Shown one piece after another: positions 1 to 5,748 of a DNA stretch of 6,534 bases. Position numbers and translations under genes: made by a program. The notes under the pieces are model-generated. The model had not been told where the DNA came from. It worked only from the letters and a program-made list of their open reading frames with translations, and did no database searches. The stretch is from Eubacteriales Family XIII. Incertae Sedis bacterium (GTDB taxonomy: Bacteria; Bacillota; Clostridia; Peptostreptococcales; Anaerovoracaceae), in contig JAITPU010000012.1 of NCBI GenBank assembly GCA_031289235.1, positions 1-6,534 on the forward strand. The letters run 5' to 3'. Within the stretch, counting starts at the first letter, position 1. Each line of letters opens with the position of its first letter.

Positions 1-417
1 GGTTGTGTGGACTATCTGCCAAAAGATAAACCCCGCTACCTGATGGGGGTGGGAACGCCGGACTGTATTTTCGAGGCAGTGTCGCTGGGCGTCGATATGT
101 TCGACTGCGTTCTGCCCACGAGGGTCGCGCGCAACGGTACGGCGCTGACCTCATGCGGGAGCGTAAACATAAAAAACGCGAAATACAAAAATGATTTTAC
201 GGCGTTGGATCCGGAATGCGGCTGTTACACTTGCCGCAACTATACGAAAGCCTATTTAAGACACCTGTTCAAAGCCGGTGAAATTCTCTCGGCTATGCTC
301 CTGACCAACCACAACCTGGCTTTTATGTCCGGCATGATGGCGGGGATCAGGAAAGCGGTCGAAGAGGACAGGTTTATCGAACACAAGCGGGAATTTCTGA
401 GCAAATACTACGCCTGA
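1..417 (+). CDS. tgt: Queuine/preQ1 tRNA-guanine transglycosylase, C-terminal part (5' end outside window)
   Basis: Tgt exchanges the wobble guanine 34 of tRNAs with GU(N) anticodons for preQ1 (bacteria) in queuosine synthesis. The frame is open from base 1, so the GTG at 7 is an internal valine and not the start. Visible family signatures are KPRYLMGVGTP, then GVDMFDCVLPTR, whose second Asp (codon 103-105) aligns with the catalytic nucleophile. The zinc ligands follow as C-x-C-x2-C (Cys codons 217, 223, 232) plus His codon 310. The Asp-to-Cys spacing of 38 residues and Cys-to-His spacing of 26 equal those of E. coli Tgt (D264, C302, C307, H333). By this numbering the window begins near E. 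coli residue 230, and about 230 N-terminal residues are missing only because of the window edge. It ends with TGA at 415-417, 122 bases before metA. The family assignment is secure. Confidence 0.97.
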   Translation, partial: GCVDYLPKDKPRYLMGVGTPDCIFEAVSLGVDMFDCVLPTRVARNGTALTSCGSVNIKNAKYKNDFTALDPECGCYTCRNYTKAYLRHLFKAGEILSAMLLTNHNLAFMSGMMAGIRKAVEEDRFIEHKREFLSKYYA

Positions 418-420
418 GGA

Positions 421-492
421 TTTGTGGGGCCTTGCGTTTGAGCGAGCGCCGGTTTTCGCGATATTACCGCGGCGCTTAAATACAGCCACAAA
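421..492 (+). promoter_or_regulatory. Possible structured 5' leader of metA (nested inverted repeats)
   Basis: A perfect 7-base inverted repeat (TTTGTGG at 421-427, CCACAAA at 486-492) encloses a second perfect 6-base one (AGCGCC at 445-450, GGCGCT at 471-476), which can extend inward by GGT 451-453 with ACC 466-468 past a 2-base bulge. There is no T-run after either arm, so it is not a simple intrinsic terminator. It lies between tgt and the methionine gene metA, where S-adenosylmethionine or Met control would be expected, but I see no consensus of the SAM-I class. Whether it is a regulatory RNA is inference. Helices of this size can arise by chance. Confidence 0.3.
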
Positions 493-539
493 GCGGCGCG
501 ACTATTTACATTCAGCGGTCGCAGTAAATGGAGGAATAC

Positions 540-1466
540 ATGCCTATATTGGTACAGAAAGGCCTTCCGGCCTATGAAATATTAAAAAAAGAAAACGTCT
601 TTGTGATGCACAGAGAACGGGCGAAGAAGCAGGATATACGGCCTCTCCATATCGCCGTCGTAAACCTTATGCCCACCAAGAAAACGACGGAAACCCAGTT
701 AATACGTATGCTGGCAAATACGCCGCTTCAGGTTGACCTGCAGCTCCTGAGCATGGACAGCCATAAACCGAGCCATACGGACCGGCTTCATATGGAAACA
801 TTTTACAAAACCTTCGACGAGATAAAGAGCAGACGTTACGACGGCATGATCATCACCGGCGCGCCGGTGGAATTTCTGCCTTTCGAGGAAGTTGATTACT
901 GGAAAGAACTCGCGGAGCTTCTGGAGTATACGAAAACCGGCGTGTTCAGCACGTTGCACATATGCTGGGGCGCTCAGGCCGGGCTGTATTACCATTACGG
1001 CGTCAATAAATACTTTTTGCCGAAAAAATTATCCGGTGTTTTCCGTCACAGGCTGACGACGCGGCATTCCGAACTGACGAGAGGTTTCGACGACGAATTT
1101 TTCGTGCCTCATTCGCGTTATACTCAGATTCGCAGAGAAGACGTTGAAAAAATCGCGGAAATAGACATTTTAGCGGAATCCGGAGAAGCCGGCCTTCACA
1201 TGATCGCGACGAAAAACAATCGCATGATCTACGTGCAGGGGCACAGCGAATATGACCGCGACACGCTGAAAATGGAATACGAGCGTGATTTGGGCGCGGA
1301 TCCGGATACCGCCGTCCCGGTGAATTATTTTCAGGACGATGATCCAGAGAAAGGTGTTATCGTCAAATGGAGTGGGCACGGCAATCTGTTTTTTGCCAAC
1401 TGGCTCAACTACGTTTATCAGGAGACGCCCTTCGATTTGAACGATTTGGGCAAGGCGGAGAGATGA
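540..1466 (+). CDS. metA: Homoserine O-acyltransferase, MetA family, predicted acetyl-CoA-specific
   Basis: Catalyses the first committed step from homoserine to methionine by acylating the homoserine hydroxyl; cytoplasmic. From ATG 540 the protein has 308 residues, close to E. coli MetA (309), and aligns with it almost without gaps. It opens MPILVQKGLP, and has the catalytic Cys142 in ICWGAQ, His235 and Glu237 in GHSEYD, and the conserved PHSRY and FANWLNY. The in-frame ATG at 528 is less likely: GGAGG (530-534) is a Shine-Dalgarno site 5 bases before 540 and would lie inside the gene if 528 were used, and family members begin MPI. Residue 111 is Glu (codon 870-872) instead of the Gly of succinyl-CoA enzymes. 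In the family, Glu111 goes with acetyl-CoA use, so the product is predicted to be O-acetylhomoserine. The next gene starts 3 bases after the stop, suggesting co-transcription with asp23 and recG. Confidence 0.96.
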   Translation: MPILVQKGLPAYEILKKENVFVMHRERAKKQDIRPLHIAVVNLMPTKKTTETQLIRMLANTPLQVDLQLLSMDSHKPSHTDRLHMETFYKTFDEIKSRRYDGMIITGAPVEFLPFEEVDYWKELAELLEYTKTGVFSTLHICWGAQAGLYYHYGVNKYFLPKKLSGVFRHRLTTRHSELTRGFDDEFFVPHSRYTQIRREDVEKIAEIDILAESGEAGLHMIATKNNRMIYVQGHSEYDRDTLKMEYERDLGADPDTAVPVNYFQDDDPEKGVIVKWSGHGNLFFANWLNYVYQETPFDLNDLGKAER

Positions 1467-1469
1467 ACA

Positions 1470-1847
1470 ATGATCTATAAAACGAACAGCAGCCTGGGAA
1501 CGATTTCCGTGGACCGCGCCGTGCTGTGCGGCGTCATCCGGAAGGAGGCGGAGCGTTTTCAGGGAAAGGTGCTGCTTTCAAACCATAAAGGGAAAGTGAA
1601 TTCCGCCAAAAAGGGCGGCGGGCAGTTCGCTGAATTTTCATGGAGCGTGCAGGGGTTGGACATACGCATATTCATTGTGGTGCGTTTCGGAACCAGCATA
1701 GGGAGCGTCGCCGACGCGATGATAGACGGAGTTAAAAAAAGCGTCGAAGCCTTCGGTTGCATTAAGATCAGCAGCGTCGCGGTGGTGATAAGCGGCGTGT
1801 TGTCCAAGAATCTTTCCAGACGCAGCATCGAGGTGAGGAAGGCGTGA
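1470..1847 (+). CDS. Asp23/Gls24 family envelope-stress-type protein
   Basis: A 125-residue protein of the Asp23/Gls24 family (B. subtilis YloU type). Visible hallmarks are an N-terminal GTISVDRAVLCGVIRKEAER segment (about residues 10-29), a central variable stretch rich in Lys and Gly (about 40-52), the strand DIRIFIVVRFGTSIGSVADAM (about 64-84) matching the family's hydrophobic strand plus G-x-x-I-x-x-V-A turn, and a final VAVVISGV strand. There is no signal peptide or membrane segment, so it is cytoplasmic. The molecular role of the small YloU-type members is not established; some relatives form membrane-associated complexes. It starts 3 bases after metA and its TGA overlaps the GTG start of recG (GTGA at 1844-1847), so translation is probably coupled. 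In many Firmicutes a DAK-domain gene (yloV/fakA-like) stands between this gene and recG; here it is absent. Confidence 0.85.
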   Translation: MIYKTNSSLGTISVDRAVLCGVIRKEAERFQGKVLLSNHKGKVNSAKKGGGQFAEFSWSVQGLDIRIFIVVRFGTSIGSVADAMIDGVKKSVEAFGCIKISSVAVVISGVLSKNLSRRSIEVRKA

Positions 1848-3895
1848 TCGGACTGACGGATCCTGTCTCAAGCGTCAAAGGGATAGGAGCCAGAAAAGAG
1901 GCTGCCCTCGGGAAGCTGAACATCAAAACGGTTGACGATCTGCTCCGTCATTATCCTCGGGATTATGAAGACCGCCGGAACAAACGGAAAATATCCGAGC
2001 TTTCCGACGGCGTGACGGCGGCAGTGCAGGGAGAAATCGTTTCCAAGCGTCAGGGATTTCGGCGCGGGGGAAAATCCCAGCCCCTGCGGCTCTTGGTCGA
2101 AGACGGCACGGGCGCGCTTGAAGTCGTTTTTTTTAACGCCGCTTACTTAGAACGGAGATTTTCAGAGGGGAAGACATACGTTTTTTTCGGGAGCGTGACT
2201 AAAAACGGCGGAAAGCTGCAAATGACGCATCCTGAATTCAGCGAAGCCGGTTCGGAAGACTGCGCGGAAATTCTGCCGGTCTATCCCCTTACGGCGGGAA
2301 TCACGCAGAATGATATGCGAAAATGGATCAAAAGCCTGAACGAGAAGATTTTCCTTTTAAAGGAATATCTTCCGGAAAATTCCATTTCGCGCAACCGCCT
2401 GTGCGGCGTGCGTCACGCGCTTGAAAATATTCACTTCCCAAGGGACGGGCAGCGTCTTCGCGAAGCGAAATACAGGCTGGTATTCGAAGAGCTTTTGCTT
2501 CTTCAGACCGGACTTTTGCTCATCAAAAACAAAAATGCGGCGAAGGGGGAGGGCGTACAATTAACCGGCGGCGGCAATATGGAGGATTTCATCGGCGGGC
2601 TTCCGTATAAGCTGACGGAGGCGCAGCGCCGGACGCTCTCGGAGATCGCCCGCGACATGGAATCCCCCCGCGCGATGAACAGGCTTGTTCAGGGAGACGT
2701 AGGTTCCGGCAAAACCGTTGTCGCGGCGGCGGCAATGTACAAAACGGTAAGGAGCGGCTATCAGGCCGTGATAATGGCTCCGACTGAGATTTTAGCCAAA
2801 CAGCATTTTGAGGAATTTCAATCCTTATTCCGTGATCACGGCGTGCGCGTAGGCTTTCTTTCCGGCAGCGTCAAAGGAAACGAACGCAAAACGCTGCTCG
2901 CGGAACTGGAAGGGGGCGGTTTTCAGATCCTCGTGGGGACTCACGCCGTAATCCGACCGGATGTCGCGTTTCAGAAACTCGGGTTGGTGGTTACGGACGA
3001 GCAGCATCGTTTCGGCGTCAACCAGCGGATCCTGCTTTCGCAGAAGGGAAAAAGCCCGGACGTTCTCGTGATGACCGCGACGCCGATTCCGAGGACGCTC
3101 GCCTTTATACTGTACGGCGATTTGGATATCTCGCTCATCGACGAGCGGCCTCCCGGTCGGCGGCGGGTGATCACGAAAGCGACGGACAGCGGGGGCAGGG
3201 AAGAGGCCTACGCTTTTTTGAAGCAGCAGCTGCGGAACGGGAATCAGGCCTATGTGGTAGCGCCGCGCATTGAGGATTCTGAGGAGTCCGCGGAATTGAA
3301 ATCCGTCTCAGGGCTTTATCGCGAACTCACGGGCAAATTATCCGGATTTCAGGTGGCCTTGCTGCACGGCGCTATGAAACAGCGGGAAAAAGACGAGGTG
3401 ATGGCGCGTTTTTACGCCGGAGAGATTGATGTCCTCGTAGCCACCGTCCTGATCGAGGTGGGCGTCGACGTGCCGCGCGCCACGGTCATGCTCATTGAGA
3501 ACGCCGAGCGTTTCGGACTCGCTCAGCTCCATCAACTGCGGGGTCGCGTCGGAAGGGGAAGCGCCCAGTCTTTCTGCCTGCTGATCACTGATGGGAAAAG
3601 TCCCGAAGCGAAGGAACGGGCAAAAATAATGGCGTCTACCGACGACGGTTTCGTCATAGCGGAGAAGGATTTGTCGCTGCGCGGCCCGGGAGAATTTTTC
3701 GGCCTCCGGCAGCACGGCGTGCCGCAGCTGAAAATCGCGGATCTTGTCAAACATATAAAGGCGCTCAGCGCCGTGAGAAAAGAAGCGGGGCTGCTTTTGG
3801 ACGACGACGCGCTGCTGTCCTCGGAAAAGAACCGGCCGTTCATGGAGAAAATCCGGCAGATGTTCAAAGCCGTCGAAATGAAGGCCGGGCTGTGA
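1844..3895 (+). CDS. recG: ATP-dependent DNA helicase RecG
   Basis: RecG is a superfamily 2 double-stranded DNA translocase that remodels stalled replication forks and Holliday junctions. Domain order is complete over 683 residues (E. coli 693). An N-terminal helical segment with VKGIGARKEAALGKLNIKTV is followed by the OB-fold wedge domain (about residues 55-132). The helicase core has Walker A GDVGSGKT at 284-291, Walker B DEQH at 385-388 (the form characteristic of RecG), motif III MTATPIPR from 410, and motif VI GRVGRG at 567-572. The C-terminal RGPGEFFG (613-620) lies in the region coupling ATP hydrolysis to translocation. The GTG start at 1844 overlaps the preceding stop, with purine-rich GGTGAGGAAGG just upstream; homologs begin at about this point. 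No frameshift or missing motif was seen. It is probably the last gene of the metA-asp23-recG operon, as the following 135 bases contain a separate promoter. Confidence 0.98.
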   Translation: MIGLTDPVSSVKGIGARKEAALGKLNIKTVDDLLRHYPRDYEDRRNKRKISELSDGVTAAVQGEIVSKRQGFRRGGKSQPLRLLVEDGTGALEVVFFNAAYLERRFSEGKTYVFFGSVTKNGGKLQMTHPEFSEAGSEDCAEILPVYPLTAGITQNDMRKWIKSLNEKIFLLKEYLPENSISRNRLCGVRHALENIHFPRDGQRLREAKYRLVFEELLLLQTGLLLIKNKNAAKGEGVQLTGGGNMEDFIGGLPYKLTEAQRRTLSEIARDMESPRAMNRLVQGDVGSGKTVVAAAAMYKTVRSGYQAVIMAPTEILAKQHFEEFQSLFRDHGVRVGFLSGSVKGNERKTLLAELEGGGFQILVGTHAVIRPDVAFQKLGLVVTDEQHRFGVNQRILLSQKGKSPDVLVMTATPIPRTLAFILYGDLDISLIDERPPGRRRVITKATDSGGREEAYAFLKQQLRNGNQAYVVAPRIEDSEESAELKSVSGLYRELTGKLSGFQVALLHGAMKQREKDEVMARFYAGEIDVLVATVLIEVGVDVPRATVMLIENAERFGLAQLHQLRGRVGRGSAQSFCLLITDGKSPEAKERAKIMASTDDGFVIAEKDLSLRGPGEFFGLRQHGVPQLKIADLVKHIKALSAVRKEAGLLLDDDALLSSEKNRPFMEKIRQMFKAVEMKAGL

Positions 3896-3906
3896 AATCG
3901 GCGTAA

Positions 3907-3952
3907 AGAAATCGGAATTTACTTATCCGAGAAATCGGAATTTACTTATCCG
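3907..3952 (+). repeat. Perfect 23-bp tandem direct repeat, two copies
   Basis: Copy 1 is 3907-3929 and copy 2 is 3930-3952; they are identical and directly adjacent (begin AGAAATCGG, end ACTTATCCG). An 8-base fragment of the same unit (GAAATCGG) also occurs at 3894-3901 over the recG stop. At the junction of the copies, TCCGA-GAAA-TCGGA (3926-3939) can form a 5-bp hairpin with a GNRA loop. Each copy carries TTTACT (3918-3923 and 3941-3946); the second is correctly spaced to serve as a -35 box. This is either a recent slippage duplication or a paired binding site for a regulator. Confidence 0.9.
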
Positions 3953-3969
3953 GCATATTGTGATAAAAT
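3941..3969 (+). promoter_or_regulatory. Candidate sigma-A/sigma-70 promoter for rsmD-coaD
   Basis: The -35 candidate is TTTACT (3941-3946, 4 of 6 consensus matches), the spacer is 17 bases and the -10 candidate is TAAAAT (3964-3969, 5 of 6). The expected transcription start falls near 3976. The site lies in the 135-base gap between recG and rsmD, an AT-rich interval in otherwise GC-rich surroundings, which supports a real promoter. It overlaps the second copy of the 23-bp repeat. Confidence 0.55.
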
Positions 3970-4015
3970 AAGCGCGATGTTGAGGCGCGGAAGAAAATAT
4001 AAAGAAATGTAAAGA

Positions 4016-4023
4016 AAGGAAGG
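4016..4023 (+). promoter_or_regulatory. Ribosome binding site deciding the GTG start of rsmD
   Basis: AAGGAAGG at 4016-4023 ends 7 bases before the GTG at 4031. It supports use of this non-ATG start, which also gives the family's usual N-terminus beginning M-R-V-I-A-G. Confidence 0.7.
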
Positions 4024-4030
4024 CCTGAGC

Positions 4031-4597
4031 GTGCGCGTCATCGCGGGAAACTGCAAGGGCAAAAAGCTGTTTTCGCCGGTCAGCGACCGCATAAAGCCCA
4101 CGTCCGACAAGGTCAAGGGGGCGATATTCAGCATGATAGGCGAGCATCTTTACGGCGCCGTCGTGATCGACCTTTTTTCCGGAACCGGAAATCTCGGACT
4201 GGAATCTTTGAGCCGCGGAGCGGAGTACTGTTATTTTTGCGACATTTCCGCTGAGAGCAATAAATTGATCAAGAAAAACATGCTGCATTGCGGCGTGAGC
4301 GCGGGAGAGATCTTAAGAGGCGGTTACGCGGAGGCATTGAAGCGCGTCCGTCGGAAAGCTGACATCATTTTTCTCGACCCGCCGTACCGCAGCAAGTGTT
4401 ATGAAGACTGTTTTTCAATGATTTCCGATTGTGAAATTTTAAACGAAGACGGGCTTATCGTGGCGGAATACAGCCGCGCAAATCCAATGCCCGGTCAAAT
4501 TCGCGAATTCCAGCGGATAAAAGAGAAAAGATACGGCGGGACGGGCGTCTCTGTTTACAGCAGGGGATGTCCGCCGGGCGGCGGGGGCGGAATATGA
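4031..4597 (+). CDS. rsmD: 16S rRNA (guanine966-N2)-methyltransferase
   Basis: Transfers a methyl group from SAM to N2 of G966 in helix 31 of 16S rRNA during 30S assembly. The 188-residue protein has the family N-terminus RVIAGNCKGKKL and the KPTSDKVKGAIFSM segment (about 22-35). The Rossmann SAM-binding motif I is DLFSGTGNLGLESLSRGA (47-64) and the N-methyltransferase motif IV is DPPY (116-119), which holds the catalytic loop for exocyclic amines. The length is normal for RsmD. The start is GTG with a good ribosome binding site. The C-terminal tail ends in a glycine run (GGGGG before the last Ile); this tail is encoded by the G-rich sequence in front of coaD, so it probably reflects the neighbour's translation signal and not RsmD function. 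Its TGA overlaps the coaD ATG by 4 bases (ATGA at 4594-4597). The rsmD-coaD pair is a common bacterial arrangement. Confidence 0.95.
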   Translation: MRVIAGNCKGKKLFSPVSDRIKPTSDKVKGAIFSMIGEHLYGAVVIDLFSGTGNLGLESLSRGAEYCYFCDISAESNKLIKKNMLHCGVSAGEILRGGYAEALKRVRRKADIIFLDPPYRSKCYEDCFSMISDCEILNEDGLIVAEYSRANPMPGQIREFQRIKEKRYGGTGVSVYSRGCPPGGGGGI

Positions 4598-5079
4598 ACG
4601 GCAAACGTCTGTTATACGCCGGTTCTTTCGATCCGCTTACAAACGGTCATCTGGATCTGATCCTGCGAGGCGCGAAGCTGTGCGGGCATATGGTCATAGG
4701 CGTAGCAAAGAATGTGTCAAAAAAATCCCTTTTCGCCGTGGAAGAGCGCATGGAAATGATCCGGCTTTCCACGGAACATTTGCGCAACGTCACGATCGAC
4801 GGTTTTGACGGATTGCTTGCCGATTATGTGAGGGAGCGGGAAATTGACGTCGTGCTTCGCGGACTCAGGACGGCTGCGGATTTTGAATATGAGGCCCGCA
4901 TGGCTCATATGAACGCGCGTCTTTACGGAAACGGCGCCGAAACGGTTTTTCTGCTGAGCCGCCCTGAATACTCGTTCATCAGTTCCGGCCTTGTCAGAGA
5001 GGTGTTCGCTCTGAACGGCGACATTTCCGGTTTTGTGCCCGGCGAGGTCCTGAAACTCATGAAAAGAGAAAAGGCCTGA
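4594..5079 (+). CDS. coaD: Phosphopantetheine adenylyltransferase
   Basis: Catalyses the fourth step of coenzyme A synthesis: ATP plus 4'-phosphopantetheine gives dephospho-CoA and pyrophosphate. From ATG 4594 the protein is 161 residues (E. coli 159). It shows the nucleotidyltransferase signature GSFDPLTNGH (residues 10-19, the T-x-G-H motif), LRGLR (88-92) followed by DFEYE (96-100) and MNARL, and the C-terminal SFISSGLVREV (127-137). The upstream in-frame ATG at 4567 would add nine residues (MSAGRRGRN) with no family support; 4594 overlaps the rsmD stop as ATGA and follows a G-rich Shine-Dalgarno-like stretch (4583-4590), so I chose it. Residue 132 is Gly where the family usually has Ser (ISSS), a minor departure in the nucleotide-binding region. 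The rest is intact and the enzyme is expected to be active. Confidence 0.97.
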   Translation: MNGKRLLYAGSFDPLTNGHLDLILRGAKLCGHMVIGVAKNVSKKSLFAVEERMEMIRLSTEHLRNVTIDGFDGLLADYVREREIDVVLRGLRTAADFEYEARMAHMNARLYGNGAETVFLLSRPEYSFISSGLVREVFALNGDISGFVPGEVLKLMKREKA

Positions 5080-5086
5080 TCCATAG

Positions 5087-5130
5087 CGGCGCGGGCGCCG
5101 ACAGGAGCGGGTTCCCCCGCGTCCACTTTT
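5087..5130 (+). terminator. Two GC-rich hairpins after coaD, possible weak terminator
   Basis: The first hairpin is CGGCG-CGGG-CGCCG (5087-5100) and the second is GCGGG-TTCC-CCCGC (5107-5120). Only a short T-run (TTTT, 5127-5130) follows, six bases after the second stem, which is poor for an intrinsic terminator. They could instead attenuate transcription or protect the mRNA 3' end between coaD and the next gene. Confidence 0.3.
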
Positions 5131-5175
5131 GCCATATCGGAACACAGCTTTGCGTAGTAACGGAGGAAGAGCAAG

Positions 5176-5703
5176 ATGACGGTATTGGAATTATTGGAAG
5201 AAATAGAGGATATCGCGGATACCAGCTCGGGAGTGCCTCTCACGGGGAAAATTTGGGTTGATAAGGGTGAACTCCTCGAAATCGTCAAGGATATCCGGGT
5301 GGCGCTCCCCGATGAGATACAACAGGCAAAATGGATCAAAGATGAACGCCAGCGGATTTTGGATGAGGCCAAAAACGAATATGGGATCGTAATACAGGAG
5401 GCAAAAAATCAGGCGAAAATCCTGATAAACGAAAGCGAGATAGTTTCGCAGGCCCGCGTCCGCGCCGACGAGCTTACGCGCAGCACGGAGGCCAATGTCA
5501 AGAAACTGAAAATGGATACCTTCCAATATATCGACAAGATCCTTTTTGAATTTCAGGGGAAAATGGAGCAGCTCAACGCGACTTATTTCAGCGATATGTT
5601 CACGTCTCTGCAGAAGACTTTTGACGGGATCGGCGAAACGGTTCAGGGAAACCGGAACGAGATCAAAGAGCTGGCCTACCGCACCCAGATAGAAGGGGAG
5701 TGA
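5176..5703 (+). CDS. Conserved coiled-coil protein of the clostridial coaD neighbourhood, function unknown
   Basis: A 175-residue soluble protein. The N-terminal 45 residues look like a conserved module (LLEEIEDIADTSS, then GVPLTGKIWVDKGELLEIV and a PDEIQQAKWIKDERQRIL segment). It is followed by a long charged helix rich in Ala, Glu, Lys and Arg (about residues 50-125), typical of coiled coils and superficially like ATP synthase b or V-ATPase E/H stalk subunits. From memory, relatives in Clostridia are often labelled ATPase-like on that basis alone; there is no Walker motif, so that name is not supported. DivIVA-like scaffolding is another possibility. There is no signal peptide or membrane segment. 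The start ATG has GGAGG at 5162-5166, 9 bases upstream. It follows coaD by 96 bases and has the composition of the upstream housekeeping genes, so it belongs to the host backbone and not to the methyltransferase locus. Confidence 0.8.
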   Translation: MTVLELLEEIEDIADTSSGVPLTGKIWVDKGELLEIVKDIRVALPDEIQQAKWIKDERQRILDEAKNEYGIVIQEAKNQAKILINESEIVSQARVRADELTRSTEANVKKLKMDTFQYIDKILFEFQGKMEQLNATYFSDMFTSLQKTFDGIGETVQGNRNEIKELAYRTQIEGE

Positions 5704-5735
5704 AAATAGGCTTTAAGAAATCTATTATTCTTAAA
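5700..5735 (+). promoter_or_regulatory. Candidate methyltransferase promoter with an 8-bp inverted repeat over its -10 region
   Basis: A perfect inverted repeat TTTAAGAA (5712-5719) / TTCTTAAA (5728-5735) has an 8-base centre. Its centre holds TATTAT (5723-5728, 5 of 6 to the -10 consensus), and GTGAAA (5700-5705, 4 of 6) stands 17 bases upstream as a weak -35. The arrangement resembles an operator overlapping the -10 box. It could equally be an RNA hairpin just before the ribosome binding site (AGAGG, 5736-5740). Regulation by a repressor is inference. Confidence 0.4.
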
Positions 5736-5748
5736 AGAGGTATTTTAA

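Noticed and set aside
418..527. Promoter for metA in the tgt-metA gap
   Set aside because: Only poor hexamer pairs were found (for example TTTTCG with TTAAAT), so no promoter was called.
515..535. Resemblance of GGTCGCAGTAA before metA to part of a preQ1-I riboswitch, tempting because tgt is adjacent
   Set aside because: The pairing CUGGG/CCCAG stem and A-rich tail are missing, and the element would be upstream of metA instead of a queuosine gene.
528..539. Earlier ATG start for metA adding MEEY
   Set aside because: The Shine-Dalgarno GGAGG for the ATG at 540 would lie within it, and MetA proteins begin MPI.
3338..3754. 138-residue open frame on the minus strand inside recG
   Set aside because: Mirror frame of a fully conserved recG; no family motif and no ribosome binding site reason to accept it.
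4567..4593. Earlier ATG start for coaD
   Set aside because: The nine added residues have no family support, and the ATG at 4594 gives the normal length and an ATGA overlap with rsmD.
5129..5160. TTGCCA as a -35 box for the coiled-coil gene
   Set aside because: It matches 5 of 6 consensus bases, but no acceptable -10 hexamer stands 16-18 bases downstream.
4717..5372. Two long overlapping minus-strand open frames across coaD and the following gap
   Set aside because: They overlap each other and two well supported plus-strand genes, and their translations show low-complexity antisense character without recognisable motifs.
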